A stretch of 64,000 bases of DNA from Nocardia mexicana NBRC 108244 (GTDB taxonomy: Bacteria; Actinomycetota; Actinomycetes; Mycobacteriales; Mycobacteriaceae), in contig NZ_BDBV01000045.1 in the NCBI RefSeq assembly GCF_001613165.1, positions 100,996 to 164,995 on the forward strand, in the 5' to 3' direction. The notes below the pieces were generated by a model that saw only the letters and a program-made list of their open reading frames with translations, was not told the origin of the DNA and did no database searches. How positions within the stretch are numbered: position 1 is the stretch's first letter; each line of letters opens with the position of its first letter. Positions 33,855 to 42,269 of this stretch are shown piece after piece. A program made the position numbers and the translations under genes.

Positions 33855-34475
33855 TCATCGCCATTGACCGGGCGCGCCCGGGCCGGGAACACGGTGGTGG
33901 AATCGATCGCCCGTGGTCTGCTGCCATCCCGCGGGTGCCGCCGAGACCGATAGACCACCGGCCGCCACATTGCTCGCGGCCAGCCGGTGCGCGCCGTACA
34001 CGATCAGCGCCCAGGCCAGGCAGGCGAACGCGGCCGTGTGCAGGAGCGCCCGGACGACGTTCCAGACCACCCACTTGGTCTCGAAGGCGTCGCGAATCGC
34101 CTGCGGGTCCGCCTGGCTCGGATCCCCCGCCGCGGCGAGCTGATCGTTCAACGGGACGTTGGCGGCGCTGGTCACCACGAAGGCCACCAGGTACAGCACC
34201 AGCGCGGCGATGAGCCAGGGCAGCGTGGGCCGACCGTATCCACGCCAGGCCAGGAATGCGGCCAGCGCCAGGAGAGGAATCGAACCCATGAAGGGGATCA
34301 TGAAGGCCGGATTGATGATGGCCTTGTTGATGCCCTGCATCGCCTCGACGAACGTCCGGTCCGACGAGCGGCCCAGGCCGGGCATGACCGCGTAGGCGAA
34401 CCCCGCGAACAGCCCGGCCATGAGCCCGGTCGAGACGATGGCGGCCAGCAGCGTGCTCGTCTGAAGGAGTTTCAA
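33855..34475 (-). CDS. DUF1772 (anthrone-oxygenase-like) membrane protein
   Basis: This 206-residue protein has four hydrophobic segments. The first is LMAGLFAGFAYAVMPGL, the DUF1772 opening, followed by INKAIINPAFMIPFMGS and NVPLNDQL, both typical of the family. It starts with TTG 34475 after AAAGGA. Some DUF1772 proteins are anthrone oxygenases, most are uncharacterised. It is divergent from an FMN reductase gene across an operator-like region. The last 25 residues are non-conserved. Confidence 0.8.
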   Translation of the reverse strand: MKLLQTSTLLAAIVSTGLMAGLFAGFAYAVMPGLGRSSDRTFVEAMQGINKAIINPAFMIPFMGSIPLLALAAFLAWRGYGRPTLPWLIAALVLYLVAFVVTSAANVPLNDQLAAAGDPSQADPQAIRDAFETKWVVWNVVRALLHTAAFACLAWALIVYGAHRLAASNVAAGGLSVSAAPAGWQQTTGDRFHHRVPGPGAPGQWR

Positions 34476-34534
34476 GGTTGTCGTCCTTTCCAGGAGGCGA
34501 CCACACCCTCGGGCGCGCCACCATACACTCTATG

Positions 34535-34560
34535 TGTAGTGGTTTAAACGTAGTACTACA
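34535..34560. promoter_or_regulatory. Candidate operator between DUF1772 and FMN reductase genes
   Basis: TGTAGT (34535-34540) and ACTACA (34555-34560) are inverted around a 14-bp core that itself holds GTTTAAAC (34542-34549); GTAGTACTAC (34550-34559) is a 10-bp palindrome. The AT-rich island stands out from the GC-rich surroundings, as expected for a control region. Confidence 0.5.
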
Positions 34561-34680
34561 ATTGAAGTGGTGTCAAGATCCCGGCGCAGGACGACGCAAC
34601 CTGGTCATTCGACAGAGGCGCGGCCCGGTCGGTCGAATCTAGCGTTCTTCTCGGCCGATCCGACCGAGAAGGAGACCGAA

Positions 34681-35250
34681 ATGTCCGAAAATCCCCTGCG
34701 CCTGGCCGTGCTCACCGCGAGCATCCGCGACGGCCGCTTCGGCCCGACCGTGGGTACCTGGTTCGCCGCGCACGCCAGCGGTCACGCGGAACTCGAGGTC
34801 GACCACATCGACCTGGCCGACCATCCGCTCCCGCCGGTGCTGAGCCAGCGGCCCGATCCCGCGATGGACGAGGTGACCCGCCGGCTCGATGCCGCCGACG
34901 CCTTCGTCGTCGTCACCCCCGAGTACAACCACAGCTTCCCGGCCTCGCTGAAGGCGCTGATCGACTGGCACTACACCCAGTGGCAGGCCAAGCCGGTCGG
35001 CTTCGTGTCCTACGGCGGCATGGGCGGCGGACTGCGCGCCGTCGAGCAGCTGCGCCTGGTGTTCGCGGAACTGCACGCGACCACGGTGCGTGACACCGTC
35101 AGCTTCCACAACGCCTGGGACAAGTTCGGCGACGACGGCGCCCTGCTCGACGGCGGCGCCGAGGGCGCGGCCAAGGGCATGCTCGATCAGCTGGTGTGGT
35201 GGGCGCACACGCTGCGCGACGCCCGCGCGACCCGCCCCTACGTGGGCTGA
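34681..35250 (+). CDS. NADPH-dependent FMN reductase
   Basis: This 189-residue flavodoxin-like protein has LTASIRDGRFGPTVGTWF (FMN phosphate loop), VVVTPEYNHSFPASLKALIDW and FVSYGGMGGGLRAVEQLR, the three signatures of the FMN_red/azoreductase family. It reduces FMN or quinones with NAD(P)H. AAGGAG stands just before ATG 34681; frames starting earlier lack homology. A redox-linked partner of the divergent DUF1772 membrane protein is possible. Confidence 0.9.
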   Translation: MSENPLRLAVLTASIRDGRFGPTVGTWFAAHASGHAELEVDHIDLADHPLPPVLSQRPDPAMDEVTRRLDAADAFVVVTPEYNHSFPASLKALIDWHYTQWQAKPVGFVSYGGMGGGLRAVEQLRLVFAELHATTVRDTVSFHNAWDKFGDDGALLDGGAEGAAKGMLDQLVWWAHTLRDARATRPYVG

Positions 35251-35299
35251 CGGAAGCCCTCGGCGTCGAGCACCGCGCGGCGGCGTCGAACGCGGCGCA

Positions 35300-35305
35300 T
35301 AGAGT
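35300..35305 (+). promoter_or_regulatory. -10 element of a leaderless luxR transcript
   Basis: TAGAGT lies 6 nt before GTG 35312, with no ribosome-binding site. Confidence 0.5.
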
Positions 35306-35311
35306 CGATAC

Positions 35312-38029
35312 GTGTTCTACGGTCGCGCCCAGGAAGTCGCCGAACTGGAGGAGTTGCTCAACCGGGCACCGGGAGGCCGTGCCGCCACCGCGGTGGTCCG
35401 GGGTGAGGCGGGGATCGGGAAGTCGCAGCTGCTGGACCGGGCGGCGGCCACCGCGGCCGACCAGGGGTATCGAGTGCTGCGGGTGACGGGTACCGAGGCC
35501 GAGAGCGAGCTGGCCTACGCCGGGCTGCACCTGCTGCTCGGCCGGGAGCGGGAGCGCCTGGACGCGGTCCCCGAGGCTCAGGCCGAGGCGTTGCGCACGG
35601 CGCTCGACACCGGGGCGTCCGGACAGGCCAATCGGTTCCTGGTCGGCGCGGCGGTGCTGGCCCTGCTGGCCGACCTGGCAGACGACCGGCCGCTGCTCTG
35701 CGTGATCGACGATGCGCAGTGGCTGGACCGGGCCTCGCTGGAAGCCCTGCTGTTCGCCGCGCGCCGCCTCGACGCCGAACCACTGGTGCTGCTCTTCGCC
35801 GTCCGCGACGATCTGCTCCCCGAACTGCACGAACTGCCCGGCGCCCAGCTGGCGCTGTGCGGACTGGAACCCGATGCGGCGGCGGCGTTGCTCGGTGCTC
35901 GCCATGCGGACCTACCGGCCGCCGTGGTGCAGTGGACACTGCGCGAGTCGAAGGGGAATCCACTTGCGCTGCAGGTACTTCCGTCTCTGCAGCGCACCGA
36001 CCAGATGTACTCCTCGCCGTTCACCAGCGCGAAATCGTCCACGCCGCACCGGATTCAGCGGGCCTTCGCGGACCGCATCGCCGCACTGCCGCGTTCGACC
36101 CAGGATTTCCTGCTCGTCACCGCCGCCGACGACACCGCGGATCCCACGGTGGTCCTGGCCGCCGCCGCGGCGATCGGCGCCGGGCGGACCGATCAGGACC
36201 TCGCCGAGGAGGCCGGACTGCTCCGGCTGCAGGACGGGCGAATCACCTTCGGCCACCCGCTCATTCGCGCCGCCGCCTACGATATCGCCGCCCCCGCCCA
36301 GCGCCGCGCCGCACACGGTGTCCTCGCCGCCCAGCTCGACGGCGGCAATGCCGACCGCCGCGCCTGGCACCTGGCCGCGGCCGCCACCGAACCCGACGAA
36401 CAGGTCGCCGCCGCGCTCGACGACACGGCTCGCCGCTCCCACACGCGCGGTGGCCTCGCCGAGGCCACCGCCGCCTATCGGCGCGCCGCCGAGCTCAGCC
36501 CCGCTCCCACCGACCGCTGTCGCCGCCTCGCCGCCGCGGCCGCCGCGGCAATCGACCTCGGCGATCTCGACCATGCGGGAACGCTGGCCGATCAGGCGAC
36601 GGCGCTGACCACCGACCCGGCGATGCTGGCCGAGCTCACCGGCGTGCAGGCCGAGGTCGCCCGGGAACAGGACCGGCCGCAGGCCGCCTACCGATCACTC
36701 GGTGCCGCAGCGTCGTTCGTTGCCACCCAGAATCCGGCCGCGGCCGGGCAGTTGCTGTTCCAGGCGGCGGACGCCGCCTTCGCCGCCGGTGACCTGCCTG
36801 CCGTCGAACACACCGCGGAGCGCGCGGAACAGTGGGGGCTGCCGGGCGCCGATCGCGTCCGGGCGCTGGCCGAATTCGTCGCGGGTACCAATCCGGGACT
36901 CGGCGACGGGTCGGCCCGGGGCATCACCGCACTGCGCTACCTGCTGGACGGACTGGACCCCGATCGACTACGCGAGCGCGCGACCCTGGCCTATCGGCAT
37001 CTGCTGATCGCCGACTTCACCACCACGCGCAACCTGTCCGCGGCGCTGGCCGACGAATGCCGCCGCCGCGGCGCGGTCGGCGTCCTGACCCGGGCGCTGT
37101 GGGTGCAGGCCCGCGCGGAGTTCATTCTGGGCCGTTTCACCTCGGCCGCCGCGACGGCCACCGAGGGCCGCCGGCTGGCCGCCGAGACCGGGCAGCGCAT
37201 CATCCACATCAATCAATCGGCCACGCTGGCGATGGTGGCCGCGGCGCGCGGTGACGAGTCCGGCTGCCTGGCGCTCACGGCGGAACCGCTGGCCCGCGAC
37301 GTCGCCCCGGCCAATATCCACGCCGCCACCGCGCTGAGCCTGCTGGATCTCGGACTCGGTCGCCCCGACGCCGCCGTGGACCGGCTCACCGCCCTGCTGG
37401 CCGGTCACAATCGGCACGGCGCCATCGCCGCCATCCCCGACCTGGTCGAGGCGGCGCACCGGACCGGTCGCCCGGACGAGGCACGAACCGCCTTCGACTG
37501 GTACCGCACCTGGAGCGAGCACGTCGACCGGCCCTGGTCGCGGGCGCTCGCCCACCGGTGCGCGGCCCTGCTGGCCGACGACGACACCGCCGAAACCCAT
37601 TACGCCACAGCGCTCGAGCTGCACCACACCATCGCGGACTTCGGCTTCGACCGGGCCCGGACCGAACTCCTGTACGGCGAGTGGCTGCGCCGCGTGCAAC
37701 GCCGCGCCGACGCCCGCAGTCACCTGCGGGTGGCCGCCGAGACCTTCCGGCAGCTCGGCGCCGCGCCGTGGGCCGACCGCGCCGAGGGCGAACTGCGCGC
37801 GACCGGTGAGACCCGGGCCACCAACTCTGCCGGGGACGTCCTGAACCGCCTCACACCCCAGGAGCTGCAGACCGCGCAGCTGGCCGCAACGGGGCTGTCC
37901 AACAAGGACATCGGCGCCCAGCTGTTCCTGAGCCCCCGCACCGTCGGCTACCACCTCTCCAACGCCTACCCGAAACTCGGTATCACCTCGCGCCGCGAAC
38001 TGGCGGCGGTATTCCGCGGCAACGCCTGA
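35312..38029 (+). CDS. Large ATP-binding LuxR regulator (LAL/MalT type)
   Basis: This 905-residue protein has an N-terminal AAA ATPase with Walker A GEAGIGKS at 31-38 and Walker B LLCVIDDAQWLD, then a long helical TPR-like region, and a C-terminal LuxR helix-turn-helix (TPQELQTAQLAATGLSNKDI, LSPRTVGYHLSNAYPKLGI). The HTH is complete. LAL regulators respond to inducers through the TPR part; the target here is unknown. The gene is convergent with the ABC permease, stops 4 bp apart, so it may act on distant promoters. Confidence 0.9.
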   Translation: MFYGRAQEVAELEELLNRAPGGRAATAVVRGEAGIGKSQLLDRAAATAADQGYRVLRVTGTEAESELAYAGLHLLLGRERERLDAVPEAQAEALRTALDTGASGQANRFLVGAAVLALLADLADDRPLLCVIDDAQWLDRASLEALLFAARRLDAEPLVLLFAVRDDLLPELHELPGAQLALCGLEPDAAAALLGARHADLPAAVVQWTLRESKGNPLALQVLPSLQRTDQMYSSPFTSAKSSTPHRIQRAFADRIAALPRSTQDFLLVTAADDTADPTVVLAAAAAIGAGRTDQDLAEEAGLLRLQDGRITFGHPLIRAAAYDIAAPAQRRAAHGVLAAQLDGGNADRRAWHLAAAATEPDEQVAAALDDTARRSHTRGGLAEATAAYRRAAELSPAPTDRCRRLAAAAAAAIDLGDLDHAGTLADQATALTTDPAMLAELTGVQAEVAREQDRPQAAYRSLGAAASFVATQNPAAAGQLLFQAADAAFAAGDLPAVEHTAERAEQWGLPGADRVRALAEFVAGTNPGLGDGSARGITALRYLLDGLDPDRLRERATLAYRHLLIADFTTTRNLSAALADECRRRGAVGVLTRALWVQARAEFILGRFTSAAATATEGRRLAAETGQRIIHINQSATLAMVAAARGDESGCLALTAEPLARDVAPANIHAATALSLLDLGLGRPDAAVDRLTALLAGHNRHGAIAAIPDLVEAAHRTGRPDEARTAFDWYRTWSEHVDRPWSRALAHRCAALLADDDTAETHYATALELHHTIADFGFDRARTELLYGEWLRRVQRRADARSHLRVAAETFRQLGAAPWADRAEGELRATGETRATNSAGDVLNRLTPQELQTAQLAATGLSNKDIGAQLFLSPRTVGYHLSNAYPKLGITSRRELAAVFRGNA

Positions 38030-38033
38030 GCGG

Positions 38034-38882
38034 TCAGCCGACCCGCTGCAGCGCCTTCTCGCGGCGCTCGGCCAGCTTCGACCCCGCCTCCCGGCGGGCC
38101 ATGCGGCGCAACACCATCGGCGCCACGATCATCCCGACGACGGCCCAGGCTCCGAGCACACCGATCGTCTCCAGGTGCCGCCAGGACTCGCCGATCTCGA
38201 GGTCGACCGCGCCGTCGGGGAGCAGCGCCGAGCGCATCCCGAGGCCGAGCCAGTAGATCGGGCCGATCTGGGCGATCCACTGCACCCATTCCGGCATTGC
38301 CGTGAGGGGGTAGAAGATTCCGGAGATCGCGATCATGCCGAGGATCGGCAGCGTCAGAATTCCCTGGCTGCGTGCGCTGGTGAACACCGATCCGAGGATG
38401 GCCCCGAGCGGCAATGTGGCGGCCAGGCCGAGGGCGAGCACCCAGGTCAGGGTCAGCCACGAGCCGGGCCCGCCGATCGTGAGGCCGGAGATGATGAACA
38501 GGCCGGGGACCAGGAAGATCGCGAGGTCGATGAGCAGCCCGCCGGACACCGAGATGATCTTGCCGACCAGATACCCCGGCATGCCGTGCGGTGTCGCCTT
38601 CGCCCGCAACAGCGTTCCGTCCTCGCGGTCGGCGGTAAGCAGCTGGCTCATGGTGACCATGGCCATCGAGGCGTTCATGCCGAGAATGCTCGGCAGGACG
38701 ATGGTGCCGAGCGTGAAGTCGCTCTGCCGGAACGACACATCGCGCAGGAAGAACAGGGTGATCAGCATCAGCACCGGCCAGAAGAAATGATTGAACAGGT
38801 CCGCACCGTTGGTGACCGACTGCCGCAGCTCGATCACCCCGCGGGACCAGCCGGTGCGCAGGGCCGTGGCGATCGGGTTCAT
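38034..38882 (-). CDS. ABC-2 type exporter permease
   Basis: This 282-residue membrane protein has six hydrophobic segments (FFWPVLMLITLFFLRDV, later GIFYPLTAMPEWVQWIAQIG before the last) and the DREDGTLLRAKATP amphipathic loop of ABC-2 permeases such as DrrB. It starts with ATG 38882, sharing one base with the ATPase stop (TGATG), so the two are translationally coupled. It exports a lipophilic compound or drug, substrate unknown. Confidence 0.9.
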   Translation of the reverse strand: MNPIATALRTGWSRGVIELRQSVTNGADLFNHFFWPVLMLITLFFLRDVSFRQSDFTLGTIVLPSILGMNASMAMVTMSQLLTADREDGTLLRAKATPHGMPGYLVGKIISVSGGLLIDLAIFLVPGLFIISGLTIGGPGSWLTLTWVLALGLAATLPLGAILGSVFTSARSQGILTLPILGMIAISGIFYPLTAMPEWVQWIAQIGPIYWLGLGMRSALLPDGAVDLEIGESWRHLETIGVLGAWAVVGMIVAPMVLRRMARREAGSKLAERREKALQRVG

Positions 38883-39808
38883 CAGGCCACCTTGCCGAGC
38901 TGGTGTGCCGACTCCGCGCGCGGTCCGGATTCGGCTCGGCGCACGAGCGACAGATAGGTGTCCTCCAGCGAGGACCGGTGGATCTCGAGTTCGGTCACCG
39001 CCTCGCCGTGCTGCCGGAACAGATCGAAGGCGAATCGGGTCGAATCGGGGGTGGACCGTGTGAAGTGCCGCCCGTCGAGGGCCCAGCGCACCTCGTCGGC
39101 GCCCGCGATCTGATGCGCCAGCTCCGCCGCGGTGCCGTCCGCGACGATCCGCCCGCCGTTCAGGATCACGATGCGGTCGGCGAGTTTCTCGGCCTCGACC
39201 AGGTCGTGCGTCGTGAGCAGGATCGCCGTCCCGCCGGAACTCGCGAGTTCCTGTATGAGGTCGTGGAATTCGCGCCGGGCCTCCGGATCGAATCCCACCG
39301 TGGGTTCGTCGAGGAACAGCAGTTCGGGGCGCCCGACCAGGCCGATCGCCACGTCCAGCCGCCGGCGCTGCCCGCCCGAGAGCATCCTGACCTTCTTGTC
39401 CGCGTGCTCGGTGAGACCGACCGCGGCGATGAGATCGTCCACGTCCCATGGGCGTCGAATCAGGTCGGTGGAGTGGCCGGTGTAGTAGGACCCGAGGTGC
39501 GAAAGTAGTTCGCGCACTCGCCATTTGCCGTGATCTCGCCAGGACTGCAGGACGACGCCGACTCGCGCCCGCCAGTGCTCGTCGCCGTGCGCCGGGTCGG
39601 CGCCGAGGACGGTGACACGACCGGCCGACCGCATGCGAAAGCCCTCCAGAATCTCGATGGTGGTGGTCTTCCCGGCGCCGTTCGGCCCGAGCATCGCCAC
39701 CACTTCCCCCTCGTCCACCCGGAAGCTCACATCGTGCAGGACGTCGTTCGAGCCGTACCGCATTCGTAGCCCGTCGACCTGCAGTACGGCTTGATCGTTT
39801 GTCGCCAT
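38882..39808 (-). CDS. ABC transporter ATP-binding protein
   Basis: This 308-residue protein has Walker A GPNGAGKTTT (about 41-50), the ABC signature LSGGQRRRLDVAIGL, Walker B LLFLDEPTVGFDP and the H-loop LLTTHDL. A 70-residue C-terminal extension is typical of DrrA-like drug exporters. GAAGGAT precedes ATG 39808. It forms an operon with the permease downstream, driven by the promoter-operator at 39862-39907. Confidence 0.93.
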   Translation of the reverse strand: MATNDQAVLQVDGLRMRYGSNDVLHDVSFRVDEGEVVAMLGPNGAGKTTTIEILEGFRMRSAGRVTVLGADPAHGDEHWRARVGVVLQSWRDHGKWRVRELLSHLGSYYTGHSTDLIRRPWDVDDLIAAVGLTEHADKKVRMLSGGQRRRLDVAIGLVGRPELLFLDEPTVGFDPEARREFHDLIQELASSGGTAILLTTHDLVEAEKLADRIVILNGGRIVADGTAAELAHQIAGADEVRWALDGRHFTRSTPDSTRFAFDLFRQHGEAVTELEIHRSSLEDTYLSLVRRAESGPRAESAHQLGKVA

Positions 39809-39861
39809 CCGCTCATCCTTCGTTCTCGGCCAAACAGTGTGGATGCGTGCGCGCGCAGCAC

Positions 39862-39907
39862 AAGCAACCGTAGTTGACTAAATTCTCCTAGTCAACGCGA
39901 GTTGCTT
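39862..39907 (-). promoter_or_regulatory. ABC operon promoter inside a nested 46-bp dyad
   Basis: AAGCAAC (39862-39868), 4 bp, GTTGACTA (39873-39880), 8 bp, TAGTCAAC (39889-39896), 4 bp, GTTGCTT (39901-39907). Both arm pairs are perfect and share one centre. On the minus strand the dyad contains -35 TTGACT (39895-39890), a 17-bp spacer and -10 TACGGT (39872-39867). A dimeric repressor bound here would cover the whole promoter. Confidence 0.75.
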
Positions 39908-39926
39908 AGTTATCCATCCGACCCGC

Positions 39927-40379
39927 TCAGGTCGGAATCGGGCGGTCGGTGACGACCTGCTTCATGACCAGCGTGGAGTTCAGGCGCTGCACGCCGGGTA
40001 GCGCCGCGAGGACGTTGTCCTCGAGTTCCGCGTAGGCCGCCAGGTCGCGGGTCCGGACGCGCACGAGATAGTCCGGATCGCCGAACAGTCGTTGCGCCTG
40101 CAGCACATTGGGGACCGCGGCGAGGGCGTCCTCGAAGGCGAGCAGGGTGTCGCGGTCCTCCTGCCGCATCGTCACGAACACCAGCGCCTCGAAACTCAGC
40201 CCCAGCGCGTCGGGATCGACGAGCGCGCGATAACCGCGAATCACGCCGTCGCCCTCCAGTTCCCGCAGGCGCCGGTGGGTCGGCGACACGCTCAGGCCGA
40301 CCCGGGCGGCCAGGTCGGTGATGCTGAGCCGCCCATTGCGCTGCAGCTCGGCAAGAATCTTCCGGTCCACGGCATCCAT
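39927..40379 (-). CDS. Lrp/AsnC-family regulator
   Basis: This 150-residue protein starts MDAVDRKILAELQRNGRLSI, the Lrp helix-turn-helix domain, followed by ARVGLSVSPTHRRLRELE (recognition helix) and the C-terminal RAM/effector domain ending in LPGVQRLNSTLVMKQV. ATG 40379 was chosen because it starts the conserved domain. The divergent LysE exporter suggests an amino-acid-responsive pair. Confidence 0.9.
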   Translation of the reverse strand: MDAVDRKILAELQRNGRLSITDLAARVGLSVSPTHRRLRELEGDGVIRGYRALVDPDALGLSFEALVFVTMRQEDRDTLLAFEDALAAVPNVLQAQRLFGDPDYLVRVRTRDLAAYAELEDNVLAALPGVQRLNSTLVMKQVVTDRPIPT

Positions 40380-40422
40380 GGGCGAGAATCTTCCACGCGC
40401 CACGCACTGACGGGCAAGATTC
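40355..40422. promoter_or_regulatory. Phased GAATCTT sites of the Lrp regulator
   Basis: GAATCTT occurs at 40355-40361 and 40386-40392 and, inverted, at 40416-40422. The starts are 31 and 30 bp apart, about three helical turns. The first lies inside the lrp coding start, the other two in the divergent gap. Lrp-type proteins bind such phased arrays cooperatively. Confidence 0.45.
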
Positions 40423-40489
40423 GGAACCACATTCGGCGGCATCGGGAATAGCTTCGACTACATCGTCCTCGCGCCGAAAGGACACGTCC

Positions 40490-41113
40490 GTGAATCCCGA
40501 TCTGCTGCTGGGCTTCTGGGGAGTGACGTTCCTGCTCATCGTCGTTCCCGGGCCCGATTGGGCATTCGTGCTGGCGTCCGGTGCCCGCGATCGGCGAGTG
40601 ATCCCGGCCGTCGCGGGACTGCTGCTCGGCTATCTGGGACTCACCATCCTGGTGGCCGCGGGAGTCGGTGCGGCCGTAGGTCGTTCGGCTCCGCTGCTCA
40701 CGGGGCTCACTCTCGCGGGTGCGGGCTACCTGGTCTGGCTGGGTGTGTCGGTGCTGCGCAAACCCGGTGCCCTGCAGCCGGTTTCCGGACAACCCGGAAC
40801 CGATGCCTCCGCCCCGCTACGCCGCGTCCTCGCCGGGGTCGGTGTGAGCGGCCTGAACCCCAAGGGACTGTTGGTCTTTCTGGCCATGCTGCCGCAGTTC
40901 ACCGATCCGCACGGCCGCTGGCCGCTCCCGGCGCAGCTGGCCGCCCTCGGCCTGGTCTTCGTCGCCACCTGCGGAATCTTCTACACGGTCATGGGTTTCG
41001 GCGCCCGCACGGTCCTGTCGGCCGGGCCCGCGGCGGCACGGACGATCTCGCGGATCTCCGGTGCCGCCATGATCCTCGTGGGACTGCTGCTCCTGCTCGA
41101 ACGCTTCCACTGA
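40490..41113 (+). CDS. LysE/RhtB-family amino-acid exporter
   Basis: This 207-residue membrane protein has about six hydrophobic segments. It has the family opening LLGFWGVTFLLIVVPGPDWA with the VVPGPD motif, and GVGVSGLNPKGLLVFLAML in the middle. AAAGGA lies 7 nt before GTG 40490. It exports amino acids or homoserine lactone-like metabolites. Pairing with a divergent Lrp regulator is the classic control scheme. The gene is convergent with the sigma factor gene. Confidence 0.9.
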   Translation: MNPDLLLGFWGVTFLLIVVPGPDWAFVLASGARDRRVIPAVAGLLLGYLGLTILVAAGVGAAVGRSAPLLTGLTLAGAGYLVWLGVSVLRKPGALQPVSGQPGTDASAPLRRVLAGVGVSGLNPKGLLVFLAMLPQFTDPHGRWPLPAQLAALGLVFVATCGIFYTVMGFGARTVLSAGPAAARTISRISGAAMILVGLLLLLERFH

Positions 41114-41118
41114 GCGCC

Positions 41119-42006
41119 TCAGCGCCGGGTGAGCGAGACCGCGCTCTCGACGTGGGTCAGCTTCTGGGGGTTGCGGACGAAGTAGAGGCCGGTGATGCGG
41201 TCGCCCTCCATGCCGACCGTGATGACCCCGTCGATCTCGCCGTCGAGGCGCACCACCAGCGCCGGACTGCCGTTGGCCACCGCGAGTTCGGTCGTGAAGG
41301 AGACGGCGAACTTGGCGGGACCGCGGGTGAGCAGGCGGGCCACCCGCTCGGCGCCGCTGACCGGCCGCAGCAGGGCCTGTTTTACGCCGCCGCCGTCACT
41401 GACCAGGACGACCTCCGGGGCGAGCACGTCGAGCAGCCCCTGCGGGTCCCCGGTTTCCAGCGCCCGGCGGAACGACTCCAGCGCCGCCCGGGTCTCGCTC
41501 GGCGAGACGACCGCCCGCGACCGGCGGGCATCGACGTGCTGCCGGGCGCGGTGCGCGATCTGCCGGACGGCCGCGGTGCTCTTGTCGACGGCGGCCGCGA
41601 TCTCCTCGTAGCTCACGTCGAAGACCTCGCGCAGCACGAATACGGCGCGTTCGGTCGGCGCGAGCGTCTCGAGGACGAGCATCAGCGCCATCGACACGCT
41701 CTCGGCCAGCTCGACGTCGTCGGCCACATCCGGCGCGGTGAGCATCGGCTCGGGCAGCCACTGACCGACGTAGGACTCCTTGCGCCGCTTCATGGTCCGC
41801 AAACGGTTGAGCGCCTGCCTGGTGGTGATCCGGACCAGGTAGGCGCGCTGGTCGCTCACCCGCGCCAGGTCCACCTCGGACCACCGCAGCCAGGTCTCCT
41901 GCAGCACGTCCTCGGCGTCCGACGCCGAGCCGAGCATCTCGTAGGCGACGGTGAACAGCAGATTGCGATACGAAACGAAGACCTCGGTCGCGGGATCGGC
42001 GCTCAC
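41119..42006 (-). CDS. ECF41-type sigma factor (SigJ-like) with SnoaL-like domain
   Basis: This 295-residue sigma factor contains region 2 (SYRNLLFTVAYEMLGSASDA, EDVLQETWLRW), region 4 (TERAVFVLREVFDVSYEEIA) and a C-terminal SnoaL-like domain. The linker motif WLPEP at 83-87 and the late NPQKL motif at 279-283 are hallmarks of group ECF41, whose fused domain tunes activity in place of an anti-sigma factor. GTG 42006 was chosen with GGGAGG upstream; an open frame to 42099 is not supported. The group to which Mtb SigJ belongs usually controls an adjacent oxidoreductase-type gene. Confidence 0.88.
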   Translation of the reverse strand: MSADPATEVFVSYRNLLFTVAYEMLGSASDAEDVLQETWLRWSEVDLARVSDQRAYLVRITTRQALNRLRTMKRRKESYVGQWLPEPMLTAPDVADDVELAESVSMALMLVLETLAPTERAVFVLREVFDVSYEEIAAAVDKSTAAVRQIAHRARQHVDARRSRAVVSPSETRAALESFRRALETGDPQGLLDVLAPEVVLVSDGGGVKQALLRPVSGAERVARLLTRGPAKFAVSFTTELAVANGSPALVVRLDGEIDGVITVGMEGDRITGLYFVRNPQKLTHVESAVSLTRR

Positions 42007-42121
42007 GACTCGCCCTCCCGGCCCTGATCGCCGTCGGCGTTCGAGCATGCCTGCACGGCAAGGTCCTTTCGTCGGTGGTCGTTCGATCCAACACGACACA
42101 CCTCCCGGCGACGCATCCGGC

Positions 42122-42193
42122 TCAGCCCCGCGGCTCGAGGACGAAGCGACCTCGGGCGGTAGAGGCGGTGGCGATCCACAGCGCGATGTTCAT
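42122..42193 (-). pseudogene. 23-residue ORF resembling a truncated DoxX gene start
   Basis: ATG 42193 follows a strong GAAGAAGGAGA site and encodes MNIALWIATASTA before stopping at 42122. The first eight residues match the usual start of DoxX-family membrane proteins, but the rest does not continue as one in any frame. It lies between an ECF41-like promoter and the ECF41 sigma gene. Either most of a DoxX-like target gene was deleted, or this is a short leader peptide. Confidence 0.4.
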
Positions 42194-42225
42194 GAGGTTC
42201 TCCTTCTTCAGGTGTTCGACCTGAA

Positions 42226-42252
42226 GACACCGCGCGACCGATCGCTGTGACA
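42226..42252 (-). promoter_or_regulatory. ECF41-type promoter
   Basis: On the minus strand TGTCACA (42252-42246) is followed by 16 bp and TGTC (42229-42226). The reported ECF41 signature is TGTCACA at -35 and CGTC at -10. The site faces the DoxX-like stub and the sigma gene. Confidence 0.6.
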
Positions 42253-42269
42253 GCCGGTGGGCCAGGTCA

